Positions 18,312 to 27,766 of a stretch of 64,000 bases of DNA are shown here, piece by piece. The position numbers were made by a program, and so were the translations under genes. Numbering within the stretch: the stretch's first letter is position 1; each line of letters starts with the position of its first letter. Source of the DNA: an uncultured Polaribacter sp. (GTDB taxonomy: Bacteria > Bacteroidota > Bacteroidia > Flavobacteriales > Flavobacteriaceae); contig NZ_CANNFH010000001.1 of NCBI RefSeq assembly GCF_947503875.1, forward strand, positions 62,001 to 126,000, read 5' to 3'. The notes beneath the pieces were generated by a model. That model was given only the letters and a program-made list of their open reading frames with translations, had not been told where the DNA came from and did no database searches.

Positions 18312-19895
18312 ATGAAAAAACTTATTTTATTTTTAACATTTTGCATGGCTTTTTTAAGTGTAGGTTGTGATGCAGATAAATTATTAGATCAACCTTTGCA
18401 AGGTAGGCAGCAGTTAGATGATTTTTTCTCATCAGAAGAGAACGCAGAATCATTTGTAAATAGCGTATATCAGTTAGTGAACGGAACTAATTGGAATCAG
18501 GTAAATTTTCAGCGTCAAATTAATGAAATGGCATCTGATGATAATTGGGCAGGAAATACAAGGCAACCTAGGCCAGATATTACTGGTATAGCACAATATA
18601 ATGTCTTTCCTGGATCTACATATTTTAATTTATTTTGGGAAAACCACTACATTGGTATTACTAGGGCTAATATTGCTTTAGATAGAATTCCTGGGATTGA
18701 AGAAATTGATGATGCTAAAAGAGCACAGTTAATTGGCGAGGTTAAATTTTTAAGAGCCTTTTTCTATTTTGATTTATTAAGAAATTTTGGAGGGGTTCCA
18801 ATTGTTACTACTTACAATGAGATACTAGAACCTTCTATTAATGACAAGGTAAGATCTAGTGTTGAAGAAGTATATAGATTTATTGAATCAGATTTAAATG
18901 ATGCAATGGCTGGAGTACCTTTAAGAAGTCAACAATCTTCTGGAGAATCTGGAAGAATTACTAGAGGTGCTGTACAGTCTTTGTTGGCAAAAGTATTTTT
19001 GTTTCAGGAAAAATGGGGAGAGGCACAAGCTATGGCTAAAACAGTTATGGACTCTGGTGAATATAGTTTAGAATCAGATTTTGCAAATATCTATAAAGTT
19101 GGAAATTTAAATAGTGTGGAAACTATTTTTGAAATTCAGTATATTAATAATCAGACCTTTAATAATGTAGGTGGTCAATTTTCAGTAACTAATGGTAGTC
19201 GTGGAGATCGTGGTTGGGGATGGACATCACCTTCTAGTGACTTAGAAAATGCATTTTTAAGTGAAGGAGATAATATTAGATTAAGGTCTACAATTATTAA
19301 ACATGGAGAACCGGTTTTTGGAGACCCTGCTGTTACTTCTTTTGATGGTAAGCCTTCAGAAAATAAATCAGGACGTACTAATCGAAAATATTACATCCCT
19401 ACAGGTGAAAGACCAGATCCGTATCAAAGAGGACAATTACCATTACATTATATTCATTTAAGGTTGGCAGATGTTATTCTTATTCATGCAGAAGCTGCTT
19501 ATTTTAATGGAGATGAAACATCAGCTAAAACTTCTTTACAATTGGTTAGAGATCGTGTTCAATTACCTGAAAAAAATAATTTAACTGGAGAAAATTTAAG
19601 AGATGCTATATGGAAAGAAAGACGATTAGAATTAGCATTAGAACAGCATAGATTGTATGATATTAGAAGACAGAAAATAAATGGTGTGCCAAGAATTGCT
19701 TTAATTTTAGGACCACAAGGTTCCTTCGTTAAATATAATACAGAAGTAAGTATAGATCCTTTTGAGACTACTAATTTATTAGAGCCTCAAAATAGTGGAA
19801 CATTATTTGATCCAAATATTCACTTATTATGGCCAATACCTCCAGAAGAAATTCAACTTTCAAGAGGTAACATTGTGCAAAATCCTGGATATTAA
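18312..19895 (+). CDS. SusD/RagB-like nutrient-binding lipoprotein
   Basis: A 527-residue SusD-family lipoprotein acting as the lid of the SusC transporter. Lipobox-like SVGC (Cys about 19) followed by DADKLLDQPLQG. The TPR-rich core includes ANIALDRIPGIEEIDD, AQLIGEVKFLRAFFYFDLLRNFGGVP and AKVFLFQEKWGEA. The C-terminal family motif IWKERRLELALEQHRLYDIRR is present, and the protein ends with the usual WPIPPEEI...NPGY. Directly downstream of susC, the expected pair. Confidence 0.97.
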   Translation: MKKLILFLTFCMAFLSVGCDADKLLDQPLQGRQQLDDFFSSEENAESFVNSVYQLVNGTNWNQVNFQRQINEMASDDNWAGNTRQPRPDITGIAQYNVFPGSTYFNLFWENHYIGITRANIALDRIPGIEEIDDAKRAQLIGEVKFLRAFFYFDLLRNFGGVPIVTTYNEILEPSINDKVRSSVEEVYRFIESDLNDAMAGVPLRSQQSSGESGRITRGAVQSLLAKVFLFQEKWGEAQAMAKTVMDSGEYSLESDFANIYKVGNLNSVETIFEIQYINNQTFNNVGGQFSVTNGSRGDRGWGWTSPSSDLENAFLSEGDNIRLRSTIIKHGEPVFGDPAVTSFDGKPSENKSGRTNRKYYIPTGERPDPYQRGQLPLHYIHLRLADVILIHAEAAYFNGDETSAKTSLQLVRDRVQLPEKNNLTGENLRDAIWKERRLELALEQHRLYDIRRQKINGVPRIALILGPQGSFVKYNTEVSIDPFETTNLLEPQNSGTLFDPNIHLLWPIPPEEIQLSRGNIVQNPGY

Positions 19896-19922
19896 TTTTA
19901 GTGTTAAGTAAAATAAAAGATA

Positions 19923-21548
19923 ATGTTCATAAAGTGTTTCAAGTTTTTTTTTTATTGTACCATAGTAATAGTGTTTGTTGGGTGTAGTTCAGATGTAGCT
20001 ACAGATCCTAACGATCCAAAGTTTGATGTTCCAAAAGAAGGGATAACACTTAATTTGAATACAACATTTCAAGAAATAAATCATTTTGGGGCTTCAGGTG
20101 GTTTTCAAGACCAATGGGTTGGAAAATGGCCTGAAGCATCTAAAGAACCTATTGCAAAGTTACTTTTTAGTAACGAAAACGATGCTCAAGGGAATCCTCA
20201 GGGAATTGGTTTGTCACTTTGGCGAACTGTAATAGGTGATGGAGCTGCAGATCAGGATAATAGTGGGTTTAGAGCGTCTTCTTGGTTTAGAGAAACTGAA
20301 TGTTTTTTAGACGAAGCTGGTAATTATGATTGGTCAAAACAAGCTGGAGAGCGTTGGTTTTTAGATAAAGCAAGAGCGTATGGGGTCTCTAAATTTACAG
20401 CTTGGGCAACAACTCCACCTTATTTTATGACCAAAAATGGATACACTTTTAGTACTAGCGATGTAAGTAGTTTTAATTGTCCTGAATCAAATTATTTAGC
20501 TTACTCAAAGTTTTTAGCAAGTGTTTTGAAGCACTATGAGGATGAAGGTTTTAATTTTGAAAATGTCTGTGCTTTTAATGAAACTCAATACGAGTGGAAT
20601 GCTGTTGTTGGTAATTCTACTCAATCAGGAACAAAAGCATTTAATTCAGAAGTTGCAGTAGTAACAAAAATAATGGATAAGGAATTCACAAATCAGGGAG
20701 TTAAAGCAAAAATTATGATTCCTGAAGCAGCACAGTTAAAATATTTGTTTGAAGGTTCTCAAAATACAACCAATCAAGTAAACGATTTTTTCAACCCATC
20801 AAGTGTTAATTATATTGGTGATTTATCAAATTTATCTAAACATATTGCTGGTCATAGTTATTTTAGTAATGGCTCAACAAGTGAATCACTCAGGCAACGT
20901 AAATCTCTAAATACAACTTTATCTAATTTTGGATTAGATTATTGGCAGACCGAATATAGTTTGTTAGGTGTTGGTTATCAGCAAGGTTTAGATGTTTCTA
21001 CATTTAGAGAGATAGATTATGCGCTTTGGTTAAGTAGAATTATTCATACAGATTTGGTTTTTGGAAATGCTACAGGATGGAGTTTTTGGACTGCACTAAA
21101 TCAATCTACATTCGGAGACCATCCATTTCGTTTTAATCTTATTTTATATGAACCAAACACAAATTCACCATCACATACAGATGGTACTTATAAAGCTAAT
21201 AAGTTGCTTTGGGCATTAGGGAACTATAGTAGATTTATAAAGCCCAATATGGTTCGTTTTCAAGTGATAGATCCTGATTATAATGATGAAACCTCGGTTG
21301 AAAATTTTATGATTTCAGGATATAAAAATACAAGTACAAAAGAGATTGTGTTGGTATGTGTAAATAATACAGATGAAAATAGAAAGATTTCTTTTGAAAA
21401 CTATGGACAAGATTTCGAGGTTGTTAATAATTCTTTCGATGTATATGAAACTTCTAATACAACAAACTTAAGAAAGTCTACTTTTTCAGTTGAGTCTTTA
21501 TCTATCTCAAGAAAATCTATAGTAACTTTAAAAGCAAAATTAAAATAG
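19923..21548 (+). CDS. GH30-family glycoside hydrolase, lipoprotein
   Basis: A 541-residue clan GH-A enzyme of the GH30 type. Lipobox VGC followed by SSDVATDPNDP, consistent with a surface lipoprotein. Family-like segments are INHFGASGGFQDQWVGKWP and GIGLSLWRTVIGDGA near the N-terminus. The probable acid/base is Glu220 (CAFNETQYEWN) and the nucleophile Glu344 (DYWQTEYSLL), about 124 residues apart as in GH30. A C-terminal beta-sandwich side domain follows (VCVNNTDENRKISFENYG). GH30 includes beta-1,6-galactanases, beta-1,6-glucanases and xylanases; which applies is not decided by motifs, though the Leloir cluster nearby favours galactan. Last-but-one gene of the susCD operon; related to the enzyme at 23148. 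Confidence 0.85.
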   Translation: MFIKCFKFFFYCTIVIVFVGCSSDVATDPNDPKFDVPKEGITLNLNTTFQEINHFGASGGFQDQWVGKWPEASKEPIAKLLFSNENDAQGNPQGIGLSLWRTVIGDGAADQDNSGFRASSWFRETECFLDEAGNYDWSKQAGERWFLDKARAYGVSKFTAWATTPPYFMTKNGYTFSTSDVSSFNCPESNYLAYSKFLASVLKHYEDEGFNFENVCAFNETQYEWNAVVGNSTQSGTKAFNSEVAVVTKIMDKEFTNQGVKAKIMIPEAAQLKYLFEGSQNTTNQVNDFFNPSSVNYIGDLSNLSKHIAGHSYFSNGSTSESLRQRKSLNTTLSNFGLDYWQTEYSLLGVGYQQGLDVSTFREIDYALWLSRIIHTDLVFGNATGWSFWTALNQSTFGDHPFRFNLILYEPNTNSPSHTDGTYKANKLLWALGNYSRFIKPNMVRFQVIDPDYNDETSVENFMISGYKNTSTKEIVLVCVNNTDENRKISFENYGQDFEVVNNSFDVYETSNTTNLRKSTFSVESLSISRKSIVTLKAKLK

Positions 21549-21591
21549 TAAAAAACATATAATTTTTATAAAAATAAAAATAACAAAGCAT

Positions 21592-23040
21592 ATGAATAAT
21601 AGTAAACTTTTAAAATCAATAATTTTCTTTACAGTGTTTGGTGTACTTTTGTTGGGGTGTAGTCCTAATGATGCAACAGATCCTAACGATCCAATTTTTG
21701 ATGATATAGATGACGAAGTGATTGTTGGAGGAGAGCTTGAATTTGACGTAGAATTATCTGTTGATGCCTCTGATGGGGTAGATATAAATCCAGATATTTT
21801 TGGTGTTAATAATGATTGGAGAAGAGTACCAGACAATACATTTTCTACTTTTGCTAATACACTAGATGATATGGGTTTAAGTGCAAAGGTATTTCGTTAT
21901 CCTGGTGGTTGGGAGTCAGAATTTTATGCTTGGACTTCTAATACTACTCCAAATTGGCCAAGTGCTCCATCAGTACCAGGAGCTTCTGTATCATCCTTAA
22001 AAGAGGAGTTTACAAATTATAGTATCGTTATTCCTACTGTAGATGCAATGAATAGAACAGTTGGTTCTTCTCAATGGAATTCAGCAATTTCAAAATTAAA
22101 GGTAACAGCAGAAAATGCAATTACAGCATCTGGTATTGCAAATGTTTCAAATGGTATTGTAGAGATTGGTAATGAGTGGTGGCTGCAGTTTGCTGGAGGA
22201 TCCTCCAGGTCTCAGAAACTAAACAAATATGTAAGTATTGCTATGGAATTGGCAGAACATATTGATGAGAAATTCCCAAATCACAAATTTAAATTACTAA
22301 TAAATGGAGATTATACTGTGCCTGAAGAGTTTACTACCATGAAACAAAGGTTTACAAAAGCCTATGATGTAATAGATGGAGTTGCACTACATACTTACAC
22401 AGGATATACTACTGATACACACAATATTGCAGATTTAGAAAAGCGAATTATAGATTGTGCGAATAATTTCAATCCTAACAAAAATTTTAAATATTTATCT
22501 GAGTGGATGCCTTCTAGAGATTACAATGAAAGAGCATTATATATGGAAGCAGCAAATATCATTCCAGATATTATTCATATATATGCAAGAACAGGTTCTG
22601 AAGCAGCAGCCTATTGGCCACCAGTAAATACACCTGTTCCTGGTTTAGGATTAACAAATTGGAATTTTTCAAAAATTTTCCCAGCAGGACAGATTATGGG
22701 AGATATGGGAAAATCTTATAGAGGAAAAGCTTTAAAAACAACTTCAAACCGTTTTCATATTGCTGCAGCATTACAAGATGAAAATACTATGGTTTTATAC
22801 ATAACTGGAGCTAAAGAAACTGGTAAAAAAGTAGGTGTAAAAGTAGATGGTTTTATTATATCTTCTATAGAAAGTGTAGAACGTTTTGTTCCTTTTGATT
22901 ACAATGAGTCCAATAAAGCAGAGGCTTATATTGAACAGACTGCAACTGCTAAGTTATCTTCTAATAACGAAGTTGTTTTTGATATTAACAAAGAAGGATT
23001 ATATCAAATTTATAAGATTATTGTAAAAGGTAACAATTAA
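21592..23040 (+). CDS. Clan GH-A glycoside hydrolase of uncertain family, lipoprotein
   Basis: A 482-residue lipoprotein (lipobox LLGC, then SPNDATDPNDP, a leader shared with the preceding GH30 gene). A TIM-barrel enzyme is suggested by FGVNNDWRRVPD, KVFRYPGGWESEFYAW, a putative acid/base Glu195 (IVEIGNEWWLQF) and a putative nucleophile Glu304 (FKYLSEWMPSRDYNERA). HTYTGYT lies between them. A small C-terminal beta domain follows (about 390-482). The pattern recalls GH79/GH51/GH39/GH86-type enzymes but fits none clearly, so the family and substrate are open. It ends the susCD operon; the next transcription unit has its own promoter. Confidence 0.7.
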   Translation: MNNSKLLKSIIFFTVFGVLLLGCSPNDATDPNDPIFDDIDDEVIVGGELEFDVELSVDASDGVDINPDIFGVNNDWRRVPDNTFSTFANTLDDMGLSAKVFRYPGGWESEFYAWTSNTTPNWPSAPSVPGASVSSLKEEFTNYSIVIPTVDAMNRTVGSSQWNSAISKLKVTAENAITASGIANVSNGIVEIGNEWWLQFAGGSSRSQKLNKYVSIAMELAEHIDEKFPNHKFKLLINGDYTVPEEFTTMKQRFTKAYDVIDGVALHTYTGYTTDTHNIADLEKRIIDCANNFNPNKNFKYLSEWMPSRDYNERALYMEAANIIPDIIHIYARTGSEAAAYWPPVNTPVPGLGLTNWNFSKIFPAGQIMGDMGKSYRGKALKTTSNRFHIAAALQDENTMVLYITGAKETGKKVGVKVDGFIISSIESVERFVPFDYNESNKAEAYIEQTATAKLSSNNEVVFDINKEGLYQIYKIIVKGNN

Positions 23041-23052
23041 AATAGAGTATTA

Positions 23053-23110
23053 TTGTCCATATTTCTGGTTTTGCTGTCTATTTTTTTTTAAGAATTTAGT
23101 TCTAATTTTG
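23053..23110 (+). promoter_or_regulatory. Regulated promoter: paired half-sites plus -7 box (site C)
   Basis: TTGTCCATAT starts at 23053 and GCTGTCTATT ends at 23082, with half-site starts 21 bp apart. Exactly 20 bases later is TAATTTTG (23103-23110). The arrangement is identical to sites A and B. It starts the second long PUL operon, whose first gene begins at 23148. Confidence 0.75.
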
Positions 23111-23147
23111 ATACAAATAAGCAATTTTGCTCTATACAATTTAGGGG

Positions 23148-24704
23148 ATGTTAAAAACTAATAAATATTTTTTTATCACACCAATCCTTGTTCTATTTTC
23201 AATATTTACCTTGTCTAGTCAATTTTTAAAAGTAAAAATAGATCAAAGTAAAGTATACCAAACAATAGAAGGTTTTGGAGCATCCGATGCTTGGAGGTGT
23301 CAATTTGTTGGTAGTAACTGGCCTTTAATAAAAAGAGAAAAAATAGCCCAATTATTATTTAGTAAAAACAAAGATAGTAATGGGAATCCTAAGGGTATTG
23401 GACTTTCAATTTGGCGGTTTTACATTGGTGCAGGAACAACAGAACAAGGTGAAAATTCAAACATAACAAATGAGTGGAGAAGAAGTGAATCTTTCATAGA
23501 TGTTAATGGAAATTATAACTGGACAAAACAAAAAGGACAACAATGGTTTTTAAATAAAGCAAAAAAATATGGTGTAGACCAATTTTTAGCATTTTCTATT
23601 TCGTCACCAGTTCAATGGACAAAAAATGGGAAGGGTTATAATGGAGATAATAAAGATGGAGAGATGAATTTAAAACCAGAATATTTCGACGAGTATGCTC
23701 AGTTTATGGTGAAGTTTTTAGATCATTTTAAGTCAGAAGGAATTTCTTTTGATTATCTAAGCCCTGTAAATGAACCACAATGGGATTGGGAGAAGAAGTC
23801 ACAAGAAGGTACTCCAGCTACAAATCAGAATATTGTAAAATTATCGAAATTATTAAATGATAAAATAAAAGAAAATAATTTGCCAACTAAAATTGTATTA
23901 GGGGAAGCAGCAGACTTGCGATGGTTATATTCAGATTATGGTAAACCAGAAAGAGGAAATCAAATAAATTATTTTTTTAATACAAAAAATAAAATTGAAA
24001 CTTTAAAAAAAACAATATCTGGTCACAGTTATTTTACAACATGGCCCGTAGACAGTTTAATATCTATAAGAAAGAAACTAAATCATAAATTACAAAATTA
24101 TAATTTAGATTATTGGCAAAGTGAATTTTGTATTCTAGAAAATACAGATGATATTGGTGGTGGTTCTAAAAGAGATTTAGGAATTAATACTGCACTATAT
24201 GTTGCTCGTGTAATTCATGCAGATTTAACAATTGCAAACGCAAGCTCATGGCAATGGTGGACAGCTTTAACAAATGCAGATTATAAAGACGGCTTAATTT
24301 ATCTAGATACAGGAGATAGTAGAGATTTGTTTAATTTAAATAAGATGAAATTCGATGGAGAATTTCATGATTCAAAATTATTATGGGCTTTTGGAAACTT
24401 TTCTAGGTTTGTAAGACCAAAAATGAAAAGAATAAAAATTGAGTTAGATGACTATAAAACACTTGGTGAACAATATAAAGATTTAATGATTTCTGCGTAT
24501 GTAGATCAAGAAAAATCAAAGTTGGTTTTAGTAGCCATTAATTATGGTAAAACAAATAAAACTATTGATTTTTCTGGTTATAAAATAAAAGCGATATACG
24601 AAACATCAAAAGATAAAAATTTAGAGTATCAGAAAGTATCAAATCAAATAATAACATTAAGTGGACGAACAGTTAATACCCTTATTGGAAGTATATCTAA
24701 ATAA
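23148..24704 (+). CDS. GH30-family glycoside hydrolase, secreted
   Basis: A 518-residue enzyme paralogous to the one at 19923 (IEGFGASDAWRCQFVGSNWP; GIGLSIWRFYIGAGTTEQG). The probable acid/base is Glu209 (LSPVNEPQWDWE) and the nucleophile Glu326 (DYWQSEFCILE). C-terminal beta-sandwich (LVLVAINYGKTNKTIDFSGY). It has a Sec-type signal (FTLSSQ) but no lipobox Cys, so it should be periplasmic, while its paralogue is a lipoprotein probably at the surface. That division suggests one cuts polymer outside and the other works on imported oligosaccharides. First gene of the operon driven by site C. Confidence 0.87.
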   Translation: MLKTNKYFFITPILVLFSIFTLSSQFLKVKIDQSKVYQTIEGFGASDAWRCQFVGSNWPLIKREKIAQLLFSKNKDSNGNPKGIGLSIWRFYIGAGTTEQGENSNITNEWRRSESFIDVNGNYNWTKQKGQQWFLNKAKKYGVDQFLAFSISSPVQWTKNGKGYNGDNKDGEMNLKPEYFDEYAQFMVKFLDHFKSEGISFDYLSPVNEPQWDWEKKSQEGTPATNQNIVKLSKLLNDKIKENNLPTKIVLGEAADLRWLYSDYGKPERGNQINYFFNTKNKIETLKKTISGHSYFTTWPVDSLISIRKKLNHKLQNYNLDYWQSEFCILENTDDIGGGSKRDLGINTALYVARVIHADLTIANASSWQWWTALTNADYKDGLIYLDTGDSRDLFNLNKMKFDGEFHDSKLLWAFGNFSRFVRPKMKRIKIELDDYKTLGEQYKDLMISAYVDQEKSKLVLVAINYGKTNKTIDFSGYKIKAIYETSKDKNLEYQKVSNQIITLSGRTVNTLIGSISK

Positions 24705-24717
24705 ATAAAAAAAATAT

Positions 24718-26313
24718 ATGAAATTTAATAATAACTATTTTGAATTAGTTTTTAGTCTTTGTTTTGCAGTCATATGTCTAAGTGGCTGCAAAGGCAAAGA
24801 CCCAGTAAAGAAAAAACCAAATATTGTCTTTATTCTTGCAGATGATTTAGGAGCTCATGATTTAAGTTATGCTGGTAGTAAGTATTATGAAACTCCAAAT
24901 ATTGATGCTATTGCTAATGAAGGAGTACAATTTACTCAAGGATATGCTGCAGCTCAAGTATGTAGCCCATCTAGAGCAAGTTTAATGACAGGGCAGTACA
25001 CTGCTCGTCATGGAGTAACAGATTGGATTGGTGCTGCAACTGGAAAGAAATGGGGTGATTATTATAATACGAAAGTTATGCCTCCAGAGTATGCTCATGC
25101 TTTACCTGAAGAAACTATTACAATTGCGGAAGCTTTAAAACAAAACGGATACAAAACATTTTTTGCTGGAAAATGGCATATAGGTGATGAACCTTATTCT
25201 CCAGAAAACAATGGATTTGATATTAATATTGGAGGATGGGAAGTTGGAGGACCAAAAGGAGGATATTATGCTCCTTGGAGAAATCCAAAGTTAGATTACA
25301 AATACGAAGGAGAAAATTTAACAAAACGATTGGCTTTAGAAACAGCTGATTTTATTTCAACTAATAAAGACGAACCTTTTTTTGCTTTCTTGTCCTTTTA
25401 CGCTGTTCATGGTCCTATTCAAACGACCCAAGAGAAATGGAGTAAGTATAGAAATAAAGCTGAAATTCAGGGTATACCTGAATCTGGTTTTGAAATGGAG
25501 GCAAGATTGCCTATCAGAAATGTACAAGATAATCCTATTTACGCAGGTTTAGTAGAATCTATGGATGATGCTGTAGGTGTTGTTTTAAAAAGATTAAAAG
25601 AATTAGGAATTGATGATAATACAATAATAGTTTTTACTTCTGATAATGGTGGTGTAGCAAGTGGAGACGCATTTTCTACAACAAATTTCCCTCTAAGAGG
25701 AGGTAAAGGGTATCAATGGGAAGGTGGTATAAGAGAGCCTTATCTAATAAAAGCACCAATGTTTCACAACACACCCAAATCTGTTGATTATCCTGTTTCA
25801 GGAATCGATTTTTATCCTACACTTTTAGATTTAGTTGGAGCAAAGAAAGATCCTAATCAGATTATAGATGGAGTAAGTTTAGTACCATTATTAAAAGGAA
25901 ATTCCTTAGATAAAAGACCATTATTCTGGCATTATCCTCACTATGGTAACCAAGGAGGTGACCCTGTAAGTATCATCAGAAAAGAAGATTATAAATTGAT
26001 TCACTACTGGGAAGATGGACGTGACGAGTTGTATAATTTAGAGAATGATCCAGGAGAGAAAAATAATATTAGCAAAGAAGAACCAACGGTTGTAAATAAA
26101 TTAAGGAAAGAGTTAGATACGTATTTAAAAAACATAAATGCTAAAATACCTGAGGTATATGCTGATTATGATGCAACTAAAGCAGCTAAAAAATATCAAG
26201 AAAGTAAAACCAGGATGTTAGAACGTTTAGAAAAACAGCGTAAAAATTTCTTAAGTAAAGATTTTGATCCTAACAATAACTGGTATGACAGTAGTTTAAA
26301 TACTAAAGATTAA
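24718..26313 (+). CDS. S1-family sulfatase (formylglycine type), lipoprotein
   Basis: A 531-residue arylsulfatase-fold enzyme removing sulfate esters from the polysaccharide. Lipobox LSGC. Metal-binding DDLGAHDLSY, and the formylglycine signature CSPSRASLMTGQYTARHG with Cys82 as the residue to be converted. Also AGKWHIGDE, FTSDNGG and a late RKEDYKLIHYWEDGRDELYNLENDPGE segment typical of S1 enzymes. A Lys-rich C-terminal extension of about 40 residues follows. Its activity needs a formylglycine-generating enzyme or anSME, not seen in this window. 13 bases after the GH30 gene. Confidence 0.92.
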   Translation: MKFNNNYFELVFSLCFAVICLSGCKGKDPVKKKPNIVFILADDLGAHDLSYAGSKYYETPNIDAIANEGVQFTQGYAAAQVCSPSRASLMTGQYTARHGVTDWIGAATGKKWGDYYNTKVMPPEYAHALPEETITIAEALKQNGYKTFFAGKWHIGDEPYSPENNGFDINIGGWEVGGPKGGYYAPWRNPKLDYKYEGENLTKRLALETADFISTNKDEPFFAFLSFYAVHGPIQTTQEKWSKYRNKAEIQGIPESGFEMEARLPIRNVQDNPIYAGLVESMDDAVGVVLKRLKELGIDDNTIIVFTSDNGGVASGDAFSTTNFPLRGGKGYQWEGGIREPYLIKAPMFHNTPKSVDYPVSGIDFYPTLLDLVGAKKDPNQIIDGVSLVPLLKGNSLDKRPLFWHYPHYGNQGGDPVSIIRKEDYKLIHYWEDGRDELYNLENDPGEKNNISKEEPTVVNKLRKELDTYLKNINAKIPEVYADYDATKAAKKYQESKTRMLERLEKQRKNFLSKDFDPNNNWYDSSLNTKD

Positions 26314-26353
26314 CTTTCTGAATTAATAATAATAACACAATCCAACCAAAATA

Positions 26354-27754
26354 ATGTCTAACACAAAATTTAACTTTACCTACTTACTTTTTTTAGCCCT
26401 AGTATCAGCTATGGGTGGCTTTCTTTTCGGATATGATTGGGTAGTAATAGGAGGAGCAAAACCTTTTTATGAATTATTTTTTGATATTGCTTCTCAACCA
26501 ACATTACAAGGATGGGCAATGAGTAGTGCTTTAATAGGTTGTATACTAGGAGCAGTAATCTCTGGTTTTGTAGCTGATAAATTTGGTAGAAAACAACCTT
26601 TAATTTTAGCAGCAGCCTTATTTACACTTTCTGCATTTGGAACGGGTTATGCAAATGAATTTACTCCTTTTATAATTTATCGTTTAATTGGTGGCTTAGG
26701 AATTGGTTTAGCATCTACATTATCGCCAATGTATATCGCAGAAATAGCACCAGCAAAATATAGAGGTCAGTTTGTTGCTATTAACCAACTAACTCTAGTA
26801 ATTGGTATTTTAGCAGCACAAATCGCAAACTTTTTTATAGCAGAAGCAATCCCAGAAAATTATTCACCAAATGAGATACTAGGATCTTGGAATGGCCAAA
26901 CAGGTTGGCGTTGGATGTTTTGGGTAGAACTTATTCCAGCAATATTGTTTTTTGTTTTAATGTTTATTGTACCTAAAAGTCCAAGGTTTTTAGTAAAAAT
27001 AGATAATAAGGAAGCTGCTAAAAATGTGTTAGCAAAAATTGGTGGTAATACTTATGCAGAACAAGAATTAGCCAGTATACAGCAAACACTTCAAGAAGGT
27101 GGAGCTTCTAAAATTAAATTTTCAGATTTTAGTAGTTCTAAAATTAAACCTATTCTAATTATTGGTATCGTATTAGCCATTTTTCAACAATGGTGTGGTA
27201 TCAATATCATTTTTAATTATGCTGAAGAAATCTTTACAGCAGCAGGTTATAGTGTAGGCGATATGCTATTTAATATCGTAATTACAGGTAGTGTAAATTT
27301 AATATTCACACTTATAGCCATGCGAACTGTAGATAGTTGGGGACGTAGAAAGCTAATGCTTTTAGGTTCTGTTGGATTAGGTGTGGTATATCTTATTTTA
27401 GGAGGTGCCTATTATATGGAGTTTACGGGTTGGCCAGTATTACTTTTAGTAATTACAGCCATCGCCATTTATTCAATGTCCCTAGCACCAATTACTTGGG
27501 TGGTTTTATCAGAAATTTTCCCGAATAAAATTAGAGGTGTAGCTATGTCTATTGCCACATTTGCCCTTTGGGTAGCTTCTTTTATACTCACATTTACCTT
27601 TCCTATTTTAAACGATGCATTAGGGGCTTCAGGAACATTTTGGGTGTATGGCCTTATTTGTTTCGCAGGTTTTTTATTCATAAAAAGCAAGTTACCTGAA
27701 ACTAAAGGAAAGAGTTTAGAGGAAATTGAATTGGAATTAACCAAAGATAAATAA
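26354..27754 (+). CDS. MFS sugar porter (sugar:H+ symporter type)
   Basis: A 466-residue inner-membrane transporter with about twelve hydrophobic segments. Sugar porter motifs include MGGFLFGYDWVVIGG in helix 1, VADKFGRKQPL between helices 2 and 3, WRWMFWVELIPA, PKSPRFLVK after helix 6, QQWCGINIIFNYAEEIF in helix 7, DSWGRRKLML and a final LPETKGKSLEEIE. The closest functional class is XylE/GalP-like monosaccharide:H+ symporters. In this locus it most likely brings the released monosaccharide into the cytoplasm for the Leloir enzymes. Confidence 0.92.
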   Translation: MSNTKFNFTYLLFLALVSAMGGFLFGYDWVVIGGAKPFYELFFDIASQPTLQGWAMSSALIGCILGAVISGFVADKFGRKQPLILAAALFTLSAFGTGYANEFTPFIIYRLIGGLGIGLASTLSPMYIAEIAPAKYRGQFVAINQLTLVIGILAAQIANFFIAEAIPENYSPNEILGSWNGQTGWRWMFWVELIPAILFFVLMFIVPKSPRFLVKIDNKEAAKNVLAKIGGNTYAEQELASIQQTLQEGGASKIKFSDFSSSKIKPILIIGIVLAIFQQWCGINIIFNYAEEIFTAAGYSVGDMLFNIVITGSVNLIFTLIAMRTVDSWGRRKLMLLGSVGLGVVYLILGGAYYMEFTGWPVLLLVITAIAIYSMSLAPITWVVLSEIFPNKIRGVAMSIATFALWVASFILTFTFPILNDALGASGTFWVYGLICFAGFLFIKSKLPETKGKSLEEIELELTKDK

Positions 27755-27766
27755 TTGAAACATCAG

